Assembly (NCBI RefSeq): GCF_038007285.1
Contig: NZ_JBBOWX010000001.1
Coordinates: 2,435,501 to 2,499,500 of the forward strand
DNA length: 64,000 nucleotides
Direction: 5' to 3'
Origin: Sporosarcina sp. FSL K6-3457
Lineage (GTDB): Bacteria > Bacillota > Bacilli > Bacillales_A > Planococcaceae
Position numbers and translations under genes: made by a program. The stretch's first letter is position 1, and the number at the start of each line of letters is the position of its first letter. Positions 1 to 8,282 of the stretch are shown here, piece after piece. The notes below the pieces were generated by a model that worked only from the letters and a program-made list of their open reading frames with translations, was not told where the DNA came from and searched no databases.

Positions 1-674
1 TACACTGCTGGAAGATTAGCAGTGTTCAAAAGGAACACAAAAGAAACTATGAACAATAACCCCAAATGCCAAAGCTTCAACTTTTTATGATTTAAAAAAG
101 AAGCCCATGCTAACAGAAAAAATGGCATAGTTATCAAACTATCCAACGAATAGGGTCCTATCACTAGGAGAGATTTACCATTGCGTAAATGTGGAGAAAC
201 TTGCAGTATCACTAAAAATAGCATACTAAGCCCATAAAATAACCAACCAAACCTTTCTACTCTTCGATAATTTATTAACATTATGCTGAAAGCTAACATC
301 CCACCTACCAAGGAATAGATAACTTTCTGTGTAGCAAAATAGCTGGCATCTACGTTAAATCGCAATAGAAATTCAGTTTCAATGAACAAAATCGGCAAAA
401 ACCCCAACCCCATCGTCGTCACCAACAACATCACCATCAGCCAATCCACCTTTGGCCGATGAAGCTTATTCAGCTGTTGGCCCAGCGTTACCGGACTTCC
501 CATCTGCACGACAGCTTTTTCTTCAGCTGCTGCTTCATCTATTCCTTTTTCCATCCACTTGTTCTTCGCTTCTTTTATATGATGATCCAACTCCGCCGCC
601 ACAAACTCCTTCGCTTCTTTCGATTTAATCTGATCTCTAACTTCCCCTAAAAAAGATTGACTATTCTTATGCAC
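1..674 (-). CDS. FtsW/RodA/SpoVE-like membrane protein with N-terminal permease-prefix domain (3' end outside window)
   Basis: Reads left out of the window from a GTG at 672-674, with GGAGGGG about 10 bases upstream; 224 residues are visible. Residues 1-65 form a charged helical region resembling permease prefix domain 1, ending in MGSPVTLGQQLNKLHRPKVD. At least four hydrophobic segments follow, with the loop GKSLLVIGPYSLDSL, as in FtsW/RodA/SpoVE-type proteins that carry this prefix. It is the last gene of a set with the PadR-like and ECF sigma genes, spaced 7 bases from the PadR-like stop. It probably acts in the membrane in envelope or cell-shape work. The family is recalled from pattern; the missing C-terminus prevents a check. 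Confidence 0.7.
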   Translation of the reverse strand, partial: MHKNSQSFLGEVRDQIKSKEAKEFVAAELDHHIKEAKNKWMEKGIDEAAAEEKAVVQMGSPVTLGQQLNKLHRPKVDWLMVMLLVTTMGLGFLPILFIETEFLLRFNVDASYFATQKVIYSLVGGMLAFSIMLINYRRVERFGWLFYGLSMLFLVILQVSPHLRNGKSLLVIGPYSLDSLITMPFFLLAWASFLNHKKLKLWHLGLLFIVSFVFLLNTANLPAV

Positions 675-681
675 CCGCCAC

Positions 682-1080
682 TCACCCCTCCACGATGTCT
701 TTCAAAGTGAATCGTCTACCGCTCGATTGCTTCTCCATTTTCCGTAATAACTTATTGCCTTTATTGTTTAACTGATAATATTTCACCGTCGCCTCGTTCC
801 AGCTAGATTGTAAGCACCCATCTCGCTCTAGCTGATGCAACAACCCATATAGACTGCCTTCATTGTCCTCAAATTTACGAATACCTCGCCCTTGTAGAAA
901 CTGCACCAATTCATAACCCGTTTTTTCTTCCACAAGCAGCTGCATGATTGCCAATAAAACACTGTCATCCGTTTCACTAATTTTTGCCCGAATTTCCTTA
1001 CAATGCTGTTCCGTAAACTGGAGTTCGCTAAACGTAGTATCATCCATTGATTTTTTTAGTCCTTTTAAACGATTCTCCAT
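682..1080 (-). CDS. PadR-like winged-helix transcriptional regulator
   Basis: 132 residues. The core (about 40-115) has the PadR pattern: VLLAIMQLLVEEKTGYELVQFLQ, then EGSLYGLLHQLERDGCLQSSW (read as helix-turn-helix), then a wing ending YYQLNNKGNKLLRKM. The N-terminal 35 residues are an extra charged helix. It lies 3 bases downstream of an ECF sigma gene and just upstream of the FtsW-like gene, so it probably regulates this operon. PadR proteins usually repress and respond to a ligand or membrane stress; the effector is unknown. Confidence 0.75.
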   Translation of the reverse strand: MENRLKGLKKSMDDTTFSELQFTEQHCKEIRAKISETDDSVLLAIMQLLVEEKTGYELVQFLQGRGIRKFEDNEGSLYGLLHQLERDGCLQSSWNEATVKYYQLNNKGNKLLRKMEKQSSGRRFTLKDIVEG

Positions 1081-1083
1081 CCC

Positions 1084-1617
1084 TCATACCTCCAATCGTT
1101 CTTTCAATAACTCTTTCGCACGTCTAAGCCGCGTTTTAACCGTATTCACACTAGCCTCAGTAATAACCGCAATTTCCTTAATCAACAACTCCTCATAATA
1201 AAAGAGATAAATCACTTCTCGATATTTAATCGGTAGCATCATAATCGCAGCAATTAATTGATCATCCTCTTCTTTTTGAATGACAACCTCTTCCACCATT
1301 TCTTTTGTCGTTCGATGTGTAATCGGTTCTTCTTCTGAAATGATGACATGTTTGTTATACCAACTTTTCAGGAAATCCTTACAGTGATTGATGGCAATAC
1401 GCCACAACCATGTGCGCAGCGATGATTTTCCTTTGTATGTATGAAGGGATTTATAGCATTTCACAAAAATATCCTGTGTTAAATCCTCCGCCAATTCTTT
1501 ATTATTAACGTAAGAATACACAAGCCTTAAAATGTCCTGCCCATGGCGAGTCATTATCTCATCCATGAGGACTTCCCTGTCTTCTGTTTCAAGCGCTTTA
1601 ACAATTACTTCCTCCAC
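1084..1617 (-). CDS. ECF-type RNA polymerase sigma factor
   Basis: 177 residues. Sigma-70 region 2 is at about 25-90 (ELAEDLTQDIFVKCYKSL, then a WLWRIAINHCKDFLK helix), and region 4 is at about 115-172 (MLPIKYREVIYLFYYEEL, then an HTH with SVNTVKTRLRRAKELLKERL). No region 1 or 3, as usual for ECF factors. There is no separate anti-sigma gene beside it; the PadR-like protein or the prefix domain of the FtsW-like protein may serve as the regulatory partner (inference). First gene of a three-gene minus-strand operon. Confidence 0.9.
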   Translation of the reverse strand: MEEVIVKALETEDREVLMDEIMTRHGQDILRLVYSYVNNKELAEDLTQDIFVKCYKSLHTYKGKSSLRTWLWRIAINHCKDFLKSWYNKHVIISEEEPITHRTTKEMVEEVVIQKEEDDQLIAAIMMLPIKYREVIYLFYYEELLIKEIAVITEASVNTVKTRLRRAKELLKERLEV

Positions 1618-1701
1618 CTATATCCCTCCTCCTAATCAATAGACGACGTGCCCTTGTGGAAGGTTTTTGTTAAAGTCGTGGAAAAACAATATGTATCTCG
1701 C

Positions 1702-1749
1702 AAAAAAAGATAGAGACAAGCAGAAAATTTCTGCCTGCTCTATCTTTTT
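1702..1749. terminator. Bidirectional intrinsic terminator
   Basis: A long interrupted stem (AAAGATAGAG and GCAGAA arms paired with TTCTGC and CTCTATCTTT) is flanked by A and T runs, so it can stop transcription on either strand. It lies between the Rossmann-fold stub and the ECF sigma operon. Confidence 0.75.
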
Positions 1750-1774
1750 ACAATAAAATTCAGTCTGTTGAAAA

Positions 1775-1867
1775 CTACGTTCCATATACATCAAAATCCC
1801 GTGCACATTCCTTCGCGATTGCTTTCCAAACCAGTCCACTGGCACCAATAATCAATATTTTCTTCAT
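1775..1867 (-). pseudogene. N-terminal stub of an NAD(P)-binding epimerase/reductase
   Basis: A perfect start context (GAGGAGG, 7-base spacer, ATG) opens a 30-codon frame reading MKKILIIGASGLVWKAIAKE, then a TAG. This is the first beta-alpha-beta of a Rossmann fold, with a GASGLVG-type dinucleotide motif in which the last Gly is replaced by Trp. Nothing resembling the rest of an epimerase follows; a terminator comes directly after. It is a truncated remnant rather than a working enzyme. A genuine microprotein is possible but unlikely. Confidence 0.65.
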
Positions 1868-2126
1868 GAATTAGCCTCCTCTATAACCACTTTTCCACTT
1901 CTTAAATCCCTAATTCCCATCTAATCTCCAGCGAGAGCGCCTTACTCGGGTAGCCGAGCGTTGTTAGTAAGAGTCTTTAATTCAGTTTATAAAAAAATAC
2001 TTTAAGAACAGTGCACACAAACCCCAACAAAAATATAGTCTTTTATAATAATCTCCAATGGCTTACAGTTAGAGTCAAGGTCTGAAGTTCAATGCACCTA
2101 CTATATATTTGAAAGAGGTTGTTCAT

Positions 2127-2762
2127 ATGAAAATTGATTCGCCTAAAATCCCCAACGATTTACCTACAATGAACTTCCAAGATATTTTTTATCAGGAAGA
2201 TCCAGAACTTGAATTGTGCATCATCAATGATTCCTTGTTTATGAATGAAGTGCTGGATAGACCGCGGTTATCTCAAATGATCGTCAAAAATTGCAAATTT
2301 AACAATACTGATTTCAGCAATATCGAAATCACTGATGTCATTTTTGAAAATTGCGATTTTTCGAACGCGCTTTTAAGTCATTCCTCCATACACAGGGTAG
2401 TATTTAAAAATTGCAAATTATTAGGTCTTGATTTGACAGAGTCTCGCTTCGGCAATGTAGAGTTTGATAATTCTATACTGAACTTAACTGCATTCGGAAA
2501 CTCAAAACTAGAAAAAGTTATATTTCAAGATACTTCATCAGAAGGTGCTGATTTTTATGATTGTATCTTTAAAAAAGTTAAGTTTAACAGATGCAATATC
2601 GACGGTGCAAACTTCGAAAAAACGCCACTTAAAGGCATCGACCTCAGCCATTCTACTTTCGAATCGCTTATCGTATCATTTGATGATCTTAAAGGCTGCA
2701 AAGTAAATTCTCGTCAGGCCATTCAAATGGCTTCTTTATTAGGCCTGATTGTTACGGATTAA
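2127..2762 (+). CDS. Pentapeptide-repeat protein
   Basis: 211 residues starting at the ATG at 2127, placed 7 bases after GAAAGAGG. From about residue 45 to 185 the chain follows a five-residue periodicity with Phe/Leu at the centre (FNNTDFSNIEITDVIFENCD, FNRCNIDGANFEKTPLKGID), which folds as a right-handed quadrilateral beta helix. QnrB/McbG-type relatives mimic DNA and protect gyrase, but other members have unknown roles, so I do not assign quinolone resistance. The gene stands alone on the plus strand. Confidence 0.85.
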   Translation: MKIDSPKIPNDLPTMNFQDIFYQEDPELELCIINDSLFMNEVLDRPRLSQMIVKNCKFNNTDFSNIEITDVIFENCDFSNALLSHSSIHRVVFKNCKLLGLDLTESRFGNVEFDNSILNLTAFGNSKLEKVIFQDTSSEGADFYDCIFKKVKFNRCNIDGANFEKTPLKGIDLSHSTFESLIVSFDDLKGCKVNSRQAIQMASLLGLIVTD

Positions 2763-2828
2763 GTTCCATATTAAAAAAATAGAAGCGTAATCAAATCGCT
2801 TTCCTGACGATACTCCTCTATGTATTTT

Positions 2829-2870
2829 CAAAGTAGCATGCTAACCGCATTTACACCCGCTGCTACTTTG
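2829..2870 (-). terminator. Possible terminator hairpin
   Basis: A perfect 10-bp inverted repeat CAAAGTAGCA/TGCTACTTTG encloses a 22-base loop just after the small minus-strand gene. The T tract is poor, so its action as a terminator is uncertain. Confidence 0.35.
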
Positions 2871-2873
2871 AAT

Positions 2874-3074
2874 CTATTTCTTTTTTAATATAAATATTTC
2901 TCTAATAAAGGCCCCGATTGCTGCAGATAGAAAGATTATACCTAGTAAATTTACAACTCTTACAAATGGATAGGGCGTATAAATCACTTGTAAACCTTGA
3001 ACAATGACAATTGAGCCGAAAATAATGGACATTACCGCTAGATATTTAGGCGTAGCTTCCTTTCGTTTATTCAT
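2874..3074 (-). CDS. Small two-helix membrane protein
   Basis: 66 residues from the ATG at 3074, chosen because AGAGGG lies 9 bases upstream; an ATG three codons earlier sits directly on the SD. Two hydrophobic segments (about 10-30 and 37-58) are separated by a short polar loop, with a basic tail ILKKK. Not recognised. Stands alone between the pentapeptide and AlkD-like genes. Confidence 0.6.
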   Translation of the reverse strand: MNKRKEATPKYLAVMSIIFGSIVIVQGLQVIYTPYPFVRVVNLLGIIFLSAAIGAFIREIFILKKK

Positions 3075-3125
3075 AATAATCATCCCTCTCTTGTTCCAAT
3101 TACATATCAGACGTCGTCAAATGAC

Positions 3126-3833
3126 TTAACATCTCACATGTCTGCGTTTAAAACCAATCTTCCCTTTATCAACCATTTTCTCTATATTTTCACCAGCATT
3201 TATAAAACTGCTCTTTTTATTGTCTTTTTTAATTTCTACTACTCCTATCGCCTTCGCAGTCTCGACTGCCTTTTCATGGAGCGGCAAATAAGAAGTTCCT
3301 ACAGTGTATACAAAATTATTCATAGCGGACTTTGTTCGCTCAGGTGAATCATGAATTGTATTTTCCACTAAATCAAGCATATCGGACATCTTACTTTCCG
3401 AAAACTCCACATCTTTCCGACTCCCTAACAGCCAACAGTAGCAGCTCCAGCCCGCTGACATTCTCAGCTCATCCCCACTTGCGATCCATTTATCAGAAAC
3501 TTCTTGTGCAATGTCTGACTCTGATAAGGTTACAGCTACTACATAATCTGACAGCATATAAAAATACGCTGCATCCATCCAACGATTATAATCCGCCTCC
3601 GTCATCGCTTTTGGGTCTGCAATCACGCCTGCGAAGTACATAGCATCATAATTTCCTGTCGCATAAAGCTCTTCAGCTAACAGTTGATTTATTTTTATAG
3701 TCTTTACCATTGGTTTCATAGCACCTGTAGCCACGCCCCAAAGTGGCTCATGCGCACCATTGGAAATGTACATTTTCTTCATTCTTTCCTTGCCAAGCCC
3801 TTCAAGCTCCTGCATAACTGCTTCAAAATTCAT
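3126..3833 (-). CDS. DNA alkylation repair protein, AlkD-like
   Basis: 235 residues; ATG at 3833 preferred over an in-frame GTG at 3842 because of the AAGGAA 9 bases upstream. The protein is all-alpha and matches the HEAT-like repeat architecture of AlkC/AlkD-type glycosylases: WGVATGAMKPMVKTIKINQ near the N-terminus, LAEELYATGNYDAMYFAGVI, then DAAYFYMLSDYVVAVTLSES. AlkD removes alkylated bases through contacts with the DNA backbone. This subgroup is divergent, so glycosylase activity is inferred. Confidence 0.75.
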   Translation of the reverse strand: MNFEAVMQELEGLGKERMKKMYISNGAHEPLWGVATGAMKPMVKTIKINQLLAEELYATGNYDAMYFAGVIADPKAMTEADYNRWMDAAYFYMLSDYVVAVTLSESDIAQEVSDKWIASGDELRMSAGWSCYCWLLGSRKDVEFSESKMSDMLDLVENTIHDSPERTKSAMNNFVYTVGTSYLPLHEKAVETAKAIGVVEIKKDNKKSSFINAGENIEKMVDKGKIGFKRRHVRC

Positions 3834-3988
3834 CGTCAGCACTTCCTTCCTCGCGGAGTTTCCTCCATACTATATAACCATTATCCTATAACAAACTATC
3901 CTTTGTCATTGTTAATCAATATAATATAAATTCCAGTGTATACATTTGTAAAGGCTCATTCGTTGTATAGGTGTAGGGAGGAAAAAAG

Positions 3989-4480
3989 ATGAGAACAAAA
4001 GATGTACTAGCCTCCTATCTTTTCGACTTAGGAGAGGAAGTGTTCCGCCTATTACTAGCGAAGGGAGCAAAAAAAGAAGACGCAGAAGATATTATTCAAA
4101 ATACCTTATACAAGGTGTATGTATTGTTGGATGACCTAACAGAAAGCAATATACGTCCGTGTTTTTTCAGAGTATCACTCAATGAATATATTGACTTGAA
4201 AAGGAAAAAGGAGCAGCAAAACATTTACTTAACCGAGGAAATCTATGTAAAGCTACAGCATACAGATCGCGAATTTGATGCTGTTTTAAATAAAGATGAG
4301 ATTTTTTATTTATTAAAAGACATCAGAAAAGAATATAAAGAAATTTTCTTTTTAAAGTATTACTATGACTTTTCATATGAAGAAATTGCAACGATTTTGG
4401 ATATCCAAGTGAACAGCGTTAAGCAAAAATTATATCGGGCACGTCAATTTATTCATGCAAAAATAGGAGGAAAACAATAA
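3989..4480 (+). CDS. ECF sigma factor paired with an anti-sigma factor
   Basis: 163 residues. Region 2 is at about 15-75 (KKEDAEDIIQNTLYKVYVLL) and region 4 at about 110-158 (YKEIFFLKYYYDFSYEEIAT, then SVKQKLYRARQFIHAKI). A strong AGGGAGG precedes the ATG. The stop overlaps the start of the downstream anti-sigma gene (TAATG), so the two products are translationally coupled, the usual arrangement for an ECF factor held at the membrane until an envelope signal arrives. No canonical ECF -35/-10 pair is clear upstream. Confidence 0.9.
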   Translation: MRTKDVLASYLFDLGEEVFRLLLAKGAKKEDAEDIIQNTLYKVYVLLDDLTESNIRPCFFRVSLNEYIDLKRKKEQQNIYLTEEIYVKLQHTDREFDAVLNKDEIFYLLKDIRKEYKEIFFLKYYYDFSYEEIATILDIQVNSVKQKLYRARQFIHAKIGGKQ

Positions 4481-5391
4481 TGGATACTACACTAAAAGGC
4501 GCGTTAAAAAAGGCTAAACGAAAACAACTACTCAAAACCATCATTGCTTCAATTATAGTCGTATTAGTTCTATTACCGCCCCTTTACAAAACAGGTAACT
4601 ACTTCGCAGCAAAAGGCGCTTCAAGACTTCACAATCAGCTTTTTCTCTATCACGCAATTGCCGAGCCGAATATTCGAATTGACTCTCAAGTAACCAGTAG
4701 TTCATCCACTTTTGGCGGCAATATTACGACCAATCGCTCCAAAAATATTAATGGCTATTTAGTGCAATGGAGCACACTCACAAACTCCTATGATTGGCGG
4801 CGCCACCAGATGGATTTTAACGAAATAACTCCGGGATTTTTTCACTCTGACACAGGATTTTTGGAATATGATAAACAAACAAAGAAGAAAGTCGCGACAT
4901 TTTATCATCCAGCCATTAAAGAATACTATGACGGTATTCAAAACGAACTAGCAACCATTTCACAAATGGACAATCACGTTGCAGAAGTCGCGATTTCTTT
5001 CGATCAACCTTATACATTCCAAGACATACAAGCCAAAATACCCGATAATTTAAACATCGTATGGTTGTATATGACTTCACCAATTGTAAATGAAAGTAAG
5101 AGACCTGCTGGCGCACCGGTTTATGGATTTAATCTATCTGATTCACCGAATGAGGCATACACTAGCTTCAGTGATGCACTTGAACAATATGATGCCAATG
5201 GATATAACGAAACAATCCAGGCGTTTTTACATTCGAATAACAAAAAGCCGTTTGATGAAGTTGAAATTTTAGGGATCATGCTCACTGGCCAAACAAAAAA
5301 CTTTAAGGCCTTGGAAAACCAAAATTTCATCCGTGGTGCTTCAGTAGGTGCTACCGCCGAAATCGTTCCTTATATTAAGCCTGAAAAATAA
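4480..5391 (+). CDS. Membrane anti-sigma factor (Sigma_reg_N/Sigma_reg_C type)
   Basis: 303 residues. A basic cytosolic start (KGALKKAKRKQLLKT) precedes one transmembrane helix at about 20-40 (IIASIIVVLVLLPPLYKTGN), and a large extracytoplasmic domain fills the rest, with the aromatic and hydrophobic pattern of the Sigma_reg_C family. The start codon overlaps the sigma stop. Expected role: bind the ECF factor through the short N-terminal segment and release it when the outer domain senses stress. The N-terminus is short compared with ZAS-type anti-sigma factors and has no zinc motif. Confidence 0.8.
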   Translation: MDTTLKGALKKAKRKQLLKTIIASIIVVLVLLPPLYKTGNYFAAKGASRLHNQLFLYHAIAEPNIRIDSQVTSSSSTFGGNITTNRSKNINGYLVQWSTLTNSYDWRRHQMDFNEITPGFFHSDTGFLEYDKQTKKKVATFYHPAIKEYYDGIQNELATISQMDNHVAEVAISFDQPYTFQDIQAKIPDNLNIVWLYMTSPIVNESKRPAGAPVYGFNLSDSPNEAYTSFSDALEQYDANGYNETIQAFLHSNNKKPFDEVEILGIMLTGQTKNFKALENQNFIRGASVGATAEIVPYIKPEK

Positions 5392-5401
5392 CATACGAAA
5401 T

Positions 5402-5435
5402 AGACCGCTAATTGGCATATGAATTAGCGGTCTTT
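5402..5435. terminator. Bidirectional intrinsic terminator
   Basis: A perfect 12-bp stem AGACCGCTAATT/AATTAGCGGTCT with an 8-base loop serves the converging anti-sigma gene and the hypothetical gene at 5445. Confidence 0.85.
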
Positions 5436-5444
5436 AACCACGTA

Positions 5445-5822
5445 TCATTTTCTTTTGATTGTAAGCGTTTCAGCAAAGACATAACCATTTAACCCCAGCG
5501 AAGAAATGATTACATAGGATTTATAATTATTCTCTTGTAAGTATTTTTCGAGTTCATCCGTATTATCGTACCAAACCGGCCAAGCATATGATTTATAGAC
5601 CTCAAATTGTTCTCTGTGCCCTACGAAAAATGTAGTCAAATCTACTTCTTCAATATCAAATAAAATACTACCCGCCATTACATGATCGAAGTAATGTGCT
5701 AAATAATTTCCGGATGTGACAGTTACAGTTTCATCTGCCACGGTTTTGATATCTACTAGCAATTCATTTTCTAGAAAACCCACCGAATATCCAATTACTT
5801 CAAATTGACCTTTTATAAGCAT
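5445..5822 (-). CDS. Conserved-looking hypothetical protein
   Basis: 125 residues, soluble, mixed alpha/beta, acidic, with no signal peptide (starts MLIKGQFEVIGYSVGFLENE; ends VFAETLTIKRK). I do not recognise the family. Its only SD, GGGAGG about 10 bases upstream, lies inside the terminal hairpin of the adjacent tnpB-type element, so its present translation signal is supplied by the insertion sequence. It may be an IS-truncated gene that has lost its own upstream region. Confidence 0.55.
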   Translation of the reverse strand: MLIKGQFEVIGYSVGFLENELLVDIKTVADETVTVTSGNYLAHYFDHVMAGSILFDIEEVDLTTFFVGHREQFEVYKSYAWPVWYDNTDELEKYLQENNYKSYVIISSLGLNGYVFAETLTIKRK

Positions 5823-5828
5823 TAATCG

Positions 5829-5880
5829 ATGAACCTCCCGCCACTTAAAACGATTCGTTTTTGAAGTGGGGGTTTCCTAC
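5829..5880 (-). other. Right-end hairpin of the tnpB element / likely omega-RNA 3' scaffold
   Basis: On the minus strand, downstream of the tnpB remnant, GAAACCCCCACTT pairs imperfectly with AAGTGGCGGGAGGTTC around an inner AAAACGA/TCGTTTT stem. IS605/IS1341-type elements end in such structures, and there the TnpB guide RNA scaffold runs to the transposon end and uses the adjacent host bases as guide. The exact end (about 5829-5831) is inferred. Confidence 0.5.
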
Positions 5881-6027
5881 AATATTGACAACAGCGCTCC
5901 AACAAGAAAAGTGGGTGACACTTCTCTTTTGTGATGAATCACAGGAATCACTTTCGACAACTACAGTAGGCAACAACTTATCTAGAGTTAAGCAGGGGCG
6001 GAACTGACCATCTACTACTTCTTGTCA

Positions 6028-7217
6028 TTAGGCAATCCGTAGATACTTTGTGTGCTTCAAACTGAAAACCAGTTTTCTGATTTCCCCATAAAATGTTTTA
6101 GCAAAGAAGTTGGCTGCACCATGAATGTCACGATGGTTTGCGTAGCCGCATGGGCATTTGTACAATCTCGAAGACACTTTACGTCTCTTCGCACAACAAG
6201 GACATTGTTGTGTCGTATAGCTTTCATCATGTTTCTCGATTGTCATGCCTTCTACTTCTAGTTTATACGTCAAATAGCCGTATACTTTACCGAAAGACCA
6301 ATTCGATAGTTTTTGGTTCGTTATTCGACGCCGAACCTTTTTCTTTTTTCGACGAGAGGTATTCCGTTGCACACCGTCTACATCGCCAAATGCCACTTCT
6401 TTCACTTCATTTTCAACACGCCACTCAACAAATTGTTTTGTCGTTTTATGAAGCCCATCTTGGAGCTGTCTTTCACTTTTGGAAAGCACATATTTTTTTG
6501 CTTGGTTATAATTTTTCCACTGCTTAGAATCTTTTATACACTTGCTCATTTTCCGTTGCAGTTCAGCAAGTTTCTTATTGCGTAGTCGATGAATCGAGCG
6601 AAGTTTACGACCAGTCAGGATGATGTCTTCTCCATTCTCAGCCACTTCCGCAATGGTGTGTACTTCGCCGACATCGATAGAGCTGCACGATTTTCAAAGG
6701 CATGTTCTTTGGCTGTTTGGTCGTTTTCATAAGCAATCGATAGCATGAGTTGACGGTCGAAAATCAATTCAATTTCTTTAATTTGACCTACTGGGACTTC
6801 TTTTATCCAAACAACAAGAGGAGCCTGCCTTTTTCCCTCAAAAATGCCCATCGATAATTCGATTTTACCGTTCCCAAACACCTTGAAACCATTATTCACC
6901 CATTTTGTATTGAAGTGCTTCTTCTGTTTATAGGGATATTTAGTTGCATGACCTGCTTTTCTAGCTTTATTTGCCGAATCTCAGGCAAATAAATATTTAT
7001 GGCAAACAGCTTGTACTGATTGGGAATGAATCGGATAGACCCCTTTTGTACTTTTTTGTAATTCGCTTTTCGTAATCCATTTCCCCATTTTTAGATGATG
7101 TTTTTTCGCGAGTTCCAAACAGCGATTCCATACTTTCCCAGAAACTTGATTATACTGAAATAATCGGTCAATTGTTTCCTTATTCGCCCGAAAAGATGTT
7201 TTAAGACAACGAATCAT
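6028..7217 (-). pseudogene. tnpB: tnpB pseudogene (RNA-guided nuclease of IS605/IS1341 family)
   Basis: Begins at an ATG at 7217 with GGAGGG upstream (MIRCLKTSFRANKETIDRLF). The frame is stopped by TGA right after HKYLFA (about 6979), continues in the same frame (SANKARKAGHATKYPYKQKK), then loses one base near 6650-6660, where IDVGEVHTIAEV should continue into AENGEDIILTGRKL. The distal part keeps the RuvC and zinc-ribbon hallmarks: VAFGDVDGVQRNTSRR, CPCCAKRR, YKCPCGYANHRDIHGAANFF. With two lesions no full-length TnpB is expected. The intact core motifs suggest recent inactivation, or sequencing error at one site. Confidence 0.9.
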
Positions 7218-7345
7218 ATTCAGCCCTCCAATCTCTCTTAACTGATTATTCTTATAACCAATAATACCACAGATTGAAACGTACGTTCTATGTAAATTCG
7301 TAGCAAATGCAAGCATTCATCTCCTACCTACGCTTTGCGTTGAGG

Positions 7346-7726
7346 AAGGAGAATTCTGCCTTGGGATGTTAAAGCATATATTTGGAATCCTATTGAGGAT
7401 TTTAGGATATATCAAGCGCTCACTCAAATCCATCATACCTAATTGTCCCATTTTGTTTAACAAAGGGATTAACGAGCCTCCACTTGAAGTACTATTTAGC
7501 GCTTTAGACTATCGGCTATCACACAATATTTTGAAGTTATTCCTTTAAAGTTGTATTTAGTTTATTAAGAATAGGACTTGCATATATGATTGAATTTCAT
7601 ATATAAACCTTTTGTTATACAATTACCGTTTTTCTACCAACTCGCACTTTGCTATGTTATGATTCTTTTTGAGTAGAATTTTCAGTTAGTAGAGAAAAGG
7701 GCGATTTTTTCAAGGGAGAATAGTTC
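7346..7726. other. Intergenic region, no convincing gene
   Basis: AT-rich stretch between the IS left end and the small membrane gene. A 60-codon frame at 7366-7548 has no ribosome binding site and no recognisable protein features. The only structure I see is the imperfect hairpin at 7577-7612. Confidence 0.5.
7577..7612 (+). repeat. Intergenic hairpin, copy 1 of 2
   Basis: CTTGCATATATGA, a short TTGAAT loop, then TTCATATAT form an imperfect stem. The same design (CTTG, nine variable bases, TTGATT, complementary arm) recurs at 8168-8201. Each lies roughly 80-115 bases before a small membrane-protein gene. Confidence 0.4.
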
Positions 7727-7930
7727 ATGAGAAATATGTTATTTAAATTATTGTTGGTTATATCATGGCTATATTGTTTCGGACATATTTTATTCAGTTT
7801 CCCTAATGATACCTTTGTAATGCGTGTGGTTACAGGTGTAATGTCGATGCTTTTTTCTTGTAGTCTCCTGTTTTTTTTATTAAAAACTTTTGATAATAAG
7901 AAACAGAAAAAATTAGAGGTAAATGAATAA
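7727..7930 (+). CDS. Small two-helix membrane protein
   Basis: 67 residues with SD GGGAGA 8 bases before the ATG. Two transmembrane segments (about 4-24 and 31-54) are followed by a charged tail DNKKQKKLEVNE predicted on the cytosolic side. Not recognised. First of three plus-strand small membrane genes (with 8031 and 8283). Confidence 0.6.
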   Translation: MRNMLFKLLLVISWLYCFGHILFSFPNDTFVMRVVTGVMSMLFSCSLLFFLLKTFDNKKQKKLEVNE

Positions 7931-8030
7931 TCATTTGAGGCAATTATAAACTTTGTGACAACCCTGCACAAACGGAATTGCTTCTAGGGGCTAGTTAACG
8001 AAGTAATAAATCGAATAGGCGGTGATAACT

Positions 8031-8162
8031 ATGTATGAAGTCAAAGACTCGTATTTTTTTATGTCTGATACCCCATCTTTGATTATAGCTGGGGTTGTTA
8101 TTGTTTTGGCAATAGCTGGCGTCTTCTTTTTTAAAGCCCGAAAAAGAAGGAATCACAATTAA
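8031..8162 (+). CDS. Membrane microprotein, 43 residues
   Basis: SD AGGCGGTGA lies 5 bases before the ATG. The protein has a polar N-terminus (MYEVKDSYFFMSDTPS), one strong transmembrane helix (LIIAGVVIVLAIAGVFFF) and a basic C-terminus KARKRRNHN, a classic single-span topology with a cytosolic basic tail. Function unknown. Confidence 0.55.
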   Translation: MYEVKDSYFFMSDTPSLIIAGVVIVLAIAGVFFFKARKRRNHN

Positions 8163-8167
8163 TGACA

Positions 8168-8201
8168 TGACTTGTACGTATGATTGATTTTCATGTATGC
8201 A
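8168..8201 (+). repeat. Intergenic hairpin, copy 2 of 2
   Basis: CTTGTACGTATGA, loop TTGATT, TTCATGTATGCAAG, followed by a short T-rich stretch. It is related to the hairpin at 7577 and may act as a weak terminator for the 43-residue gene. Confidence 0.45.
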
Positions 8202-8282
8202 AGTTCTTTTGCTCTACTCTCACAAACTTATCGTTGAAAAAACGAGTTACAAGAAAATGATTGTTCATTAGAGGTGCAATTT

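Larger units (their letters stand above)
5829..7345 (-). mobile_element. Decayed IS1341-like (tnpB-only) insertion sequence
   Basis: It consists of the tnpB pseudogene, about 200 bases of structured sequence after it, and the right-end hairpin. No Y1 transposase (tnpA) is present, so it would depend on one in trans. The left end is not sharply visible; 7320-7345 holds a short imperfect hairpin (TCTCCT to AGGAGA) that could mark it. No target duplication is expected for this class. Boundaries are approximate. Confidence 0.6.

Noticed and set aside
2127..2762. Quinolone-resistance (Qnr) call for the pentapeptide protein
   Set aside because: Pentapeptide repeats alone do not show gyrase protection; characteristic Qnr loops were not identified.
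3930..3988. Autoregulated ECF promoter before the second sigma gene
   Set aside because: TGTAAAGG and CGTTGTAT are only loosely like ECF -35/-10 elements; too weak to call.
7366..7548. 60-codon frame after the IS left end
   Set aside because: No SD, no recognisable composition; not supported as a gene.
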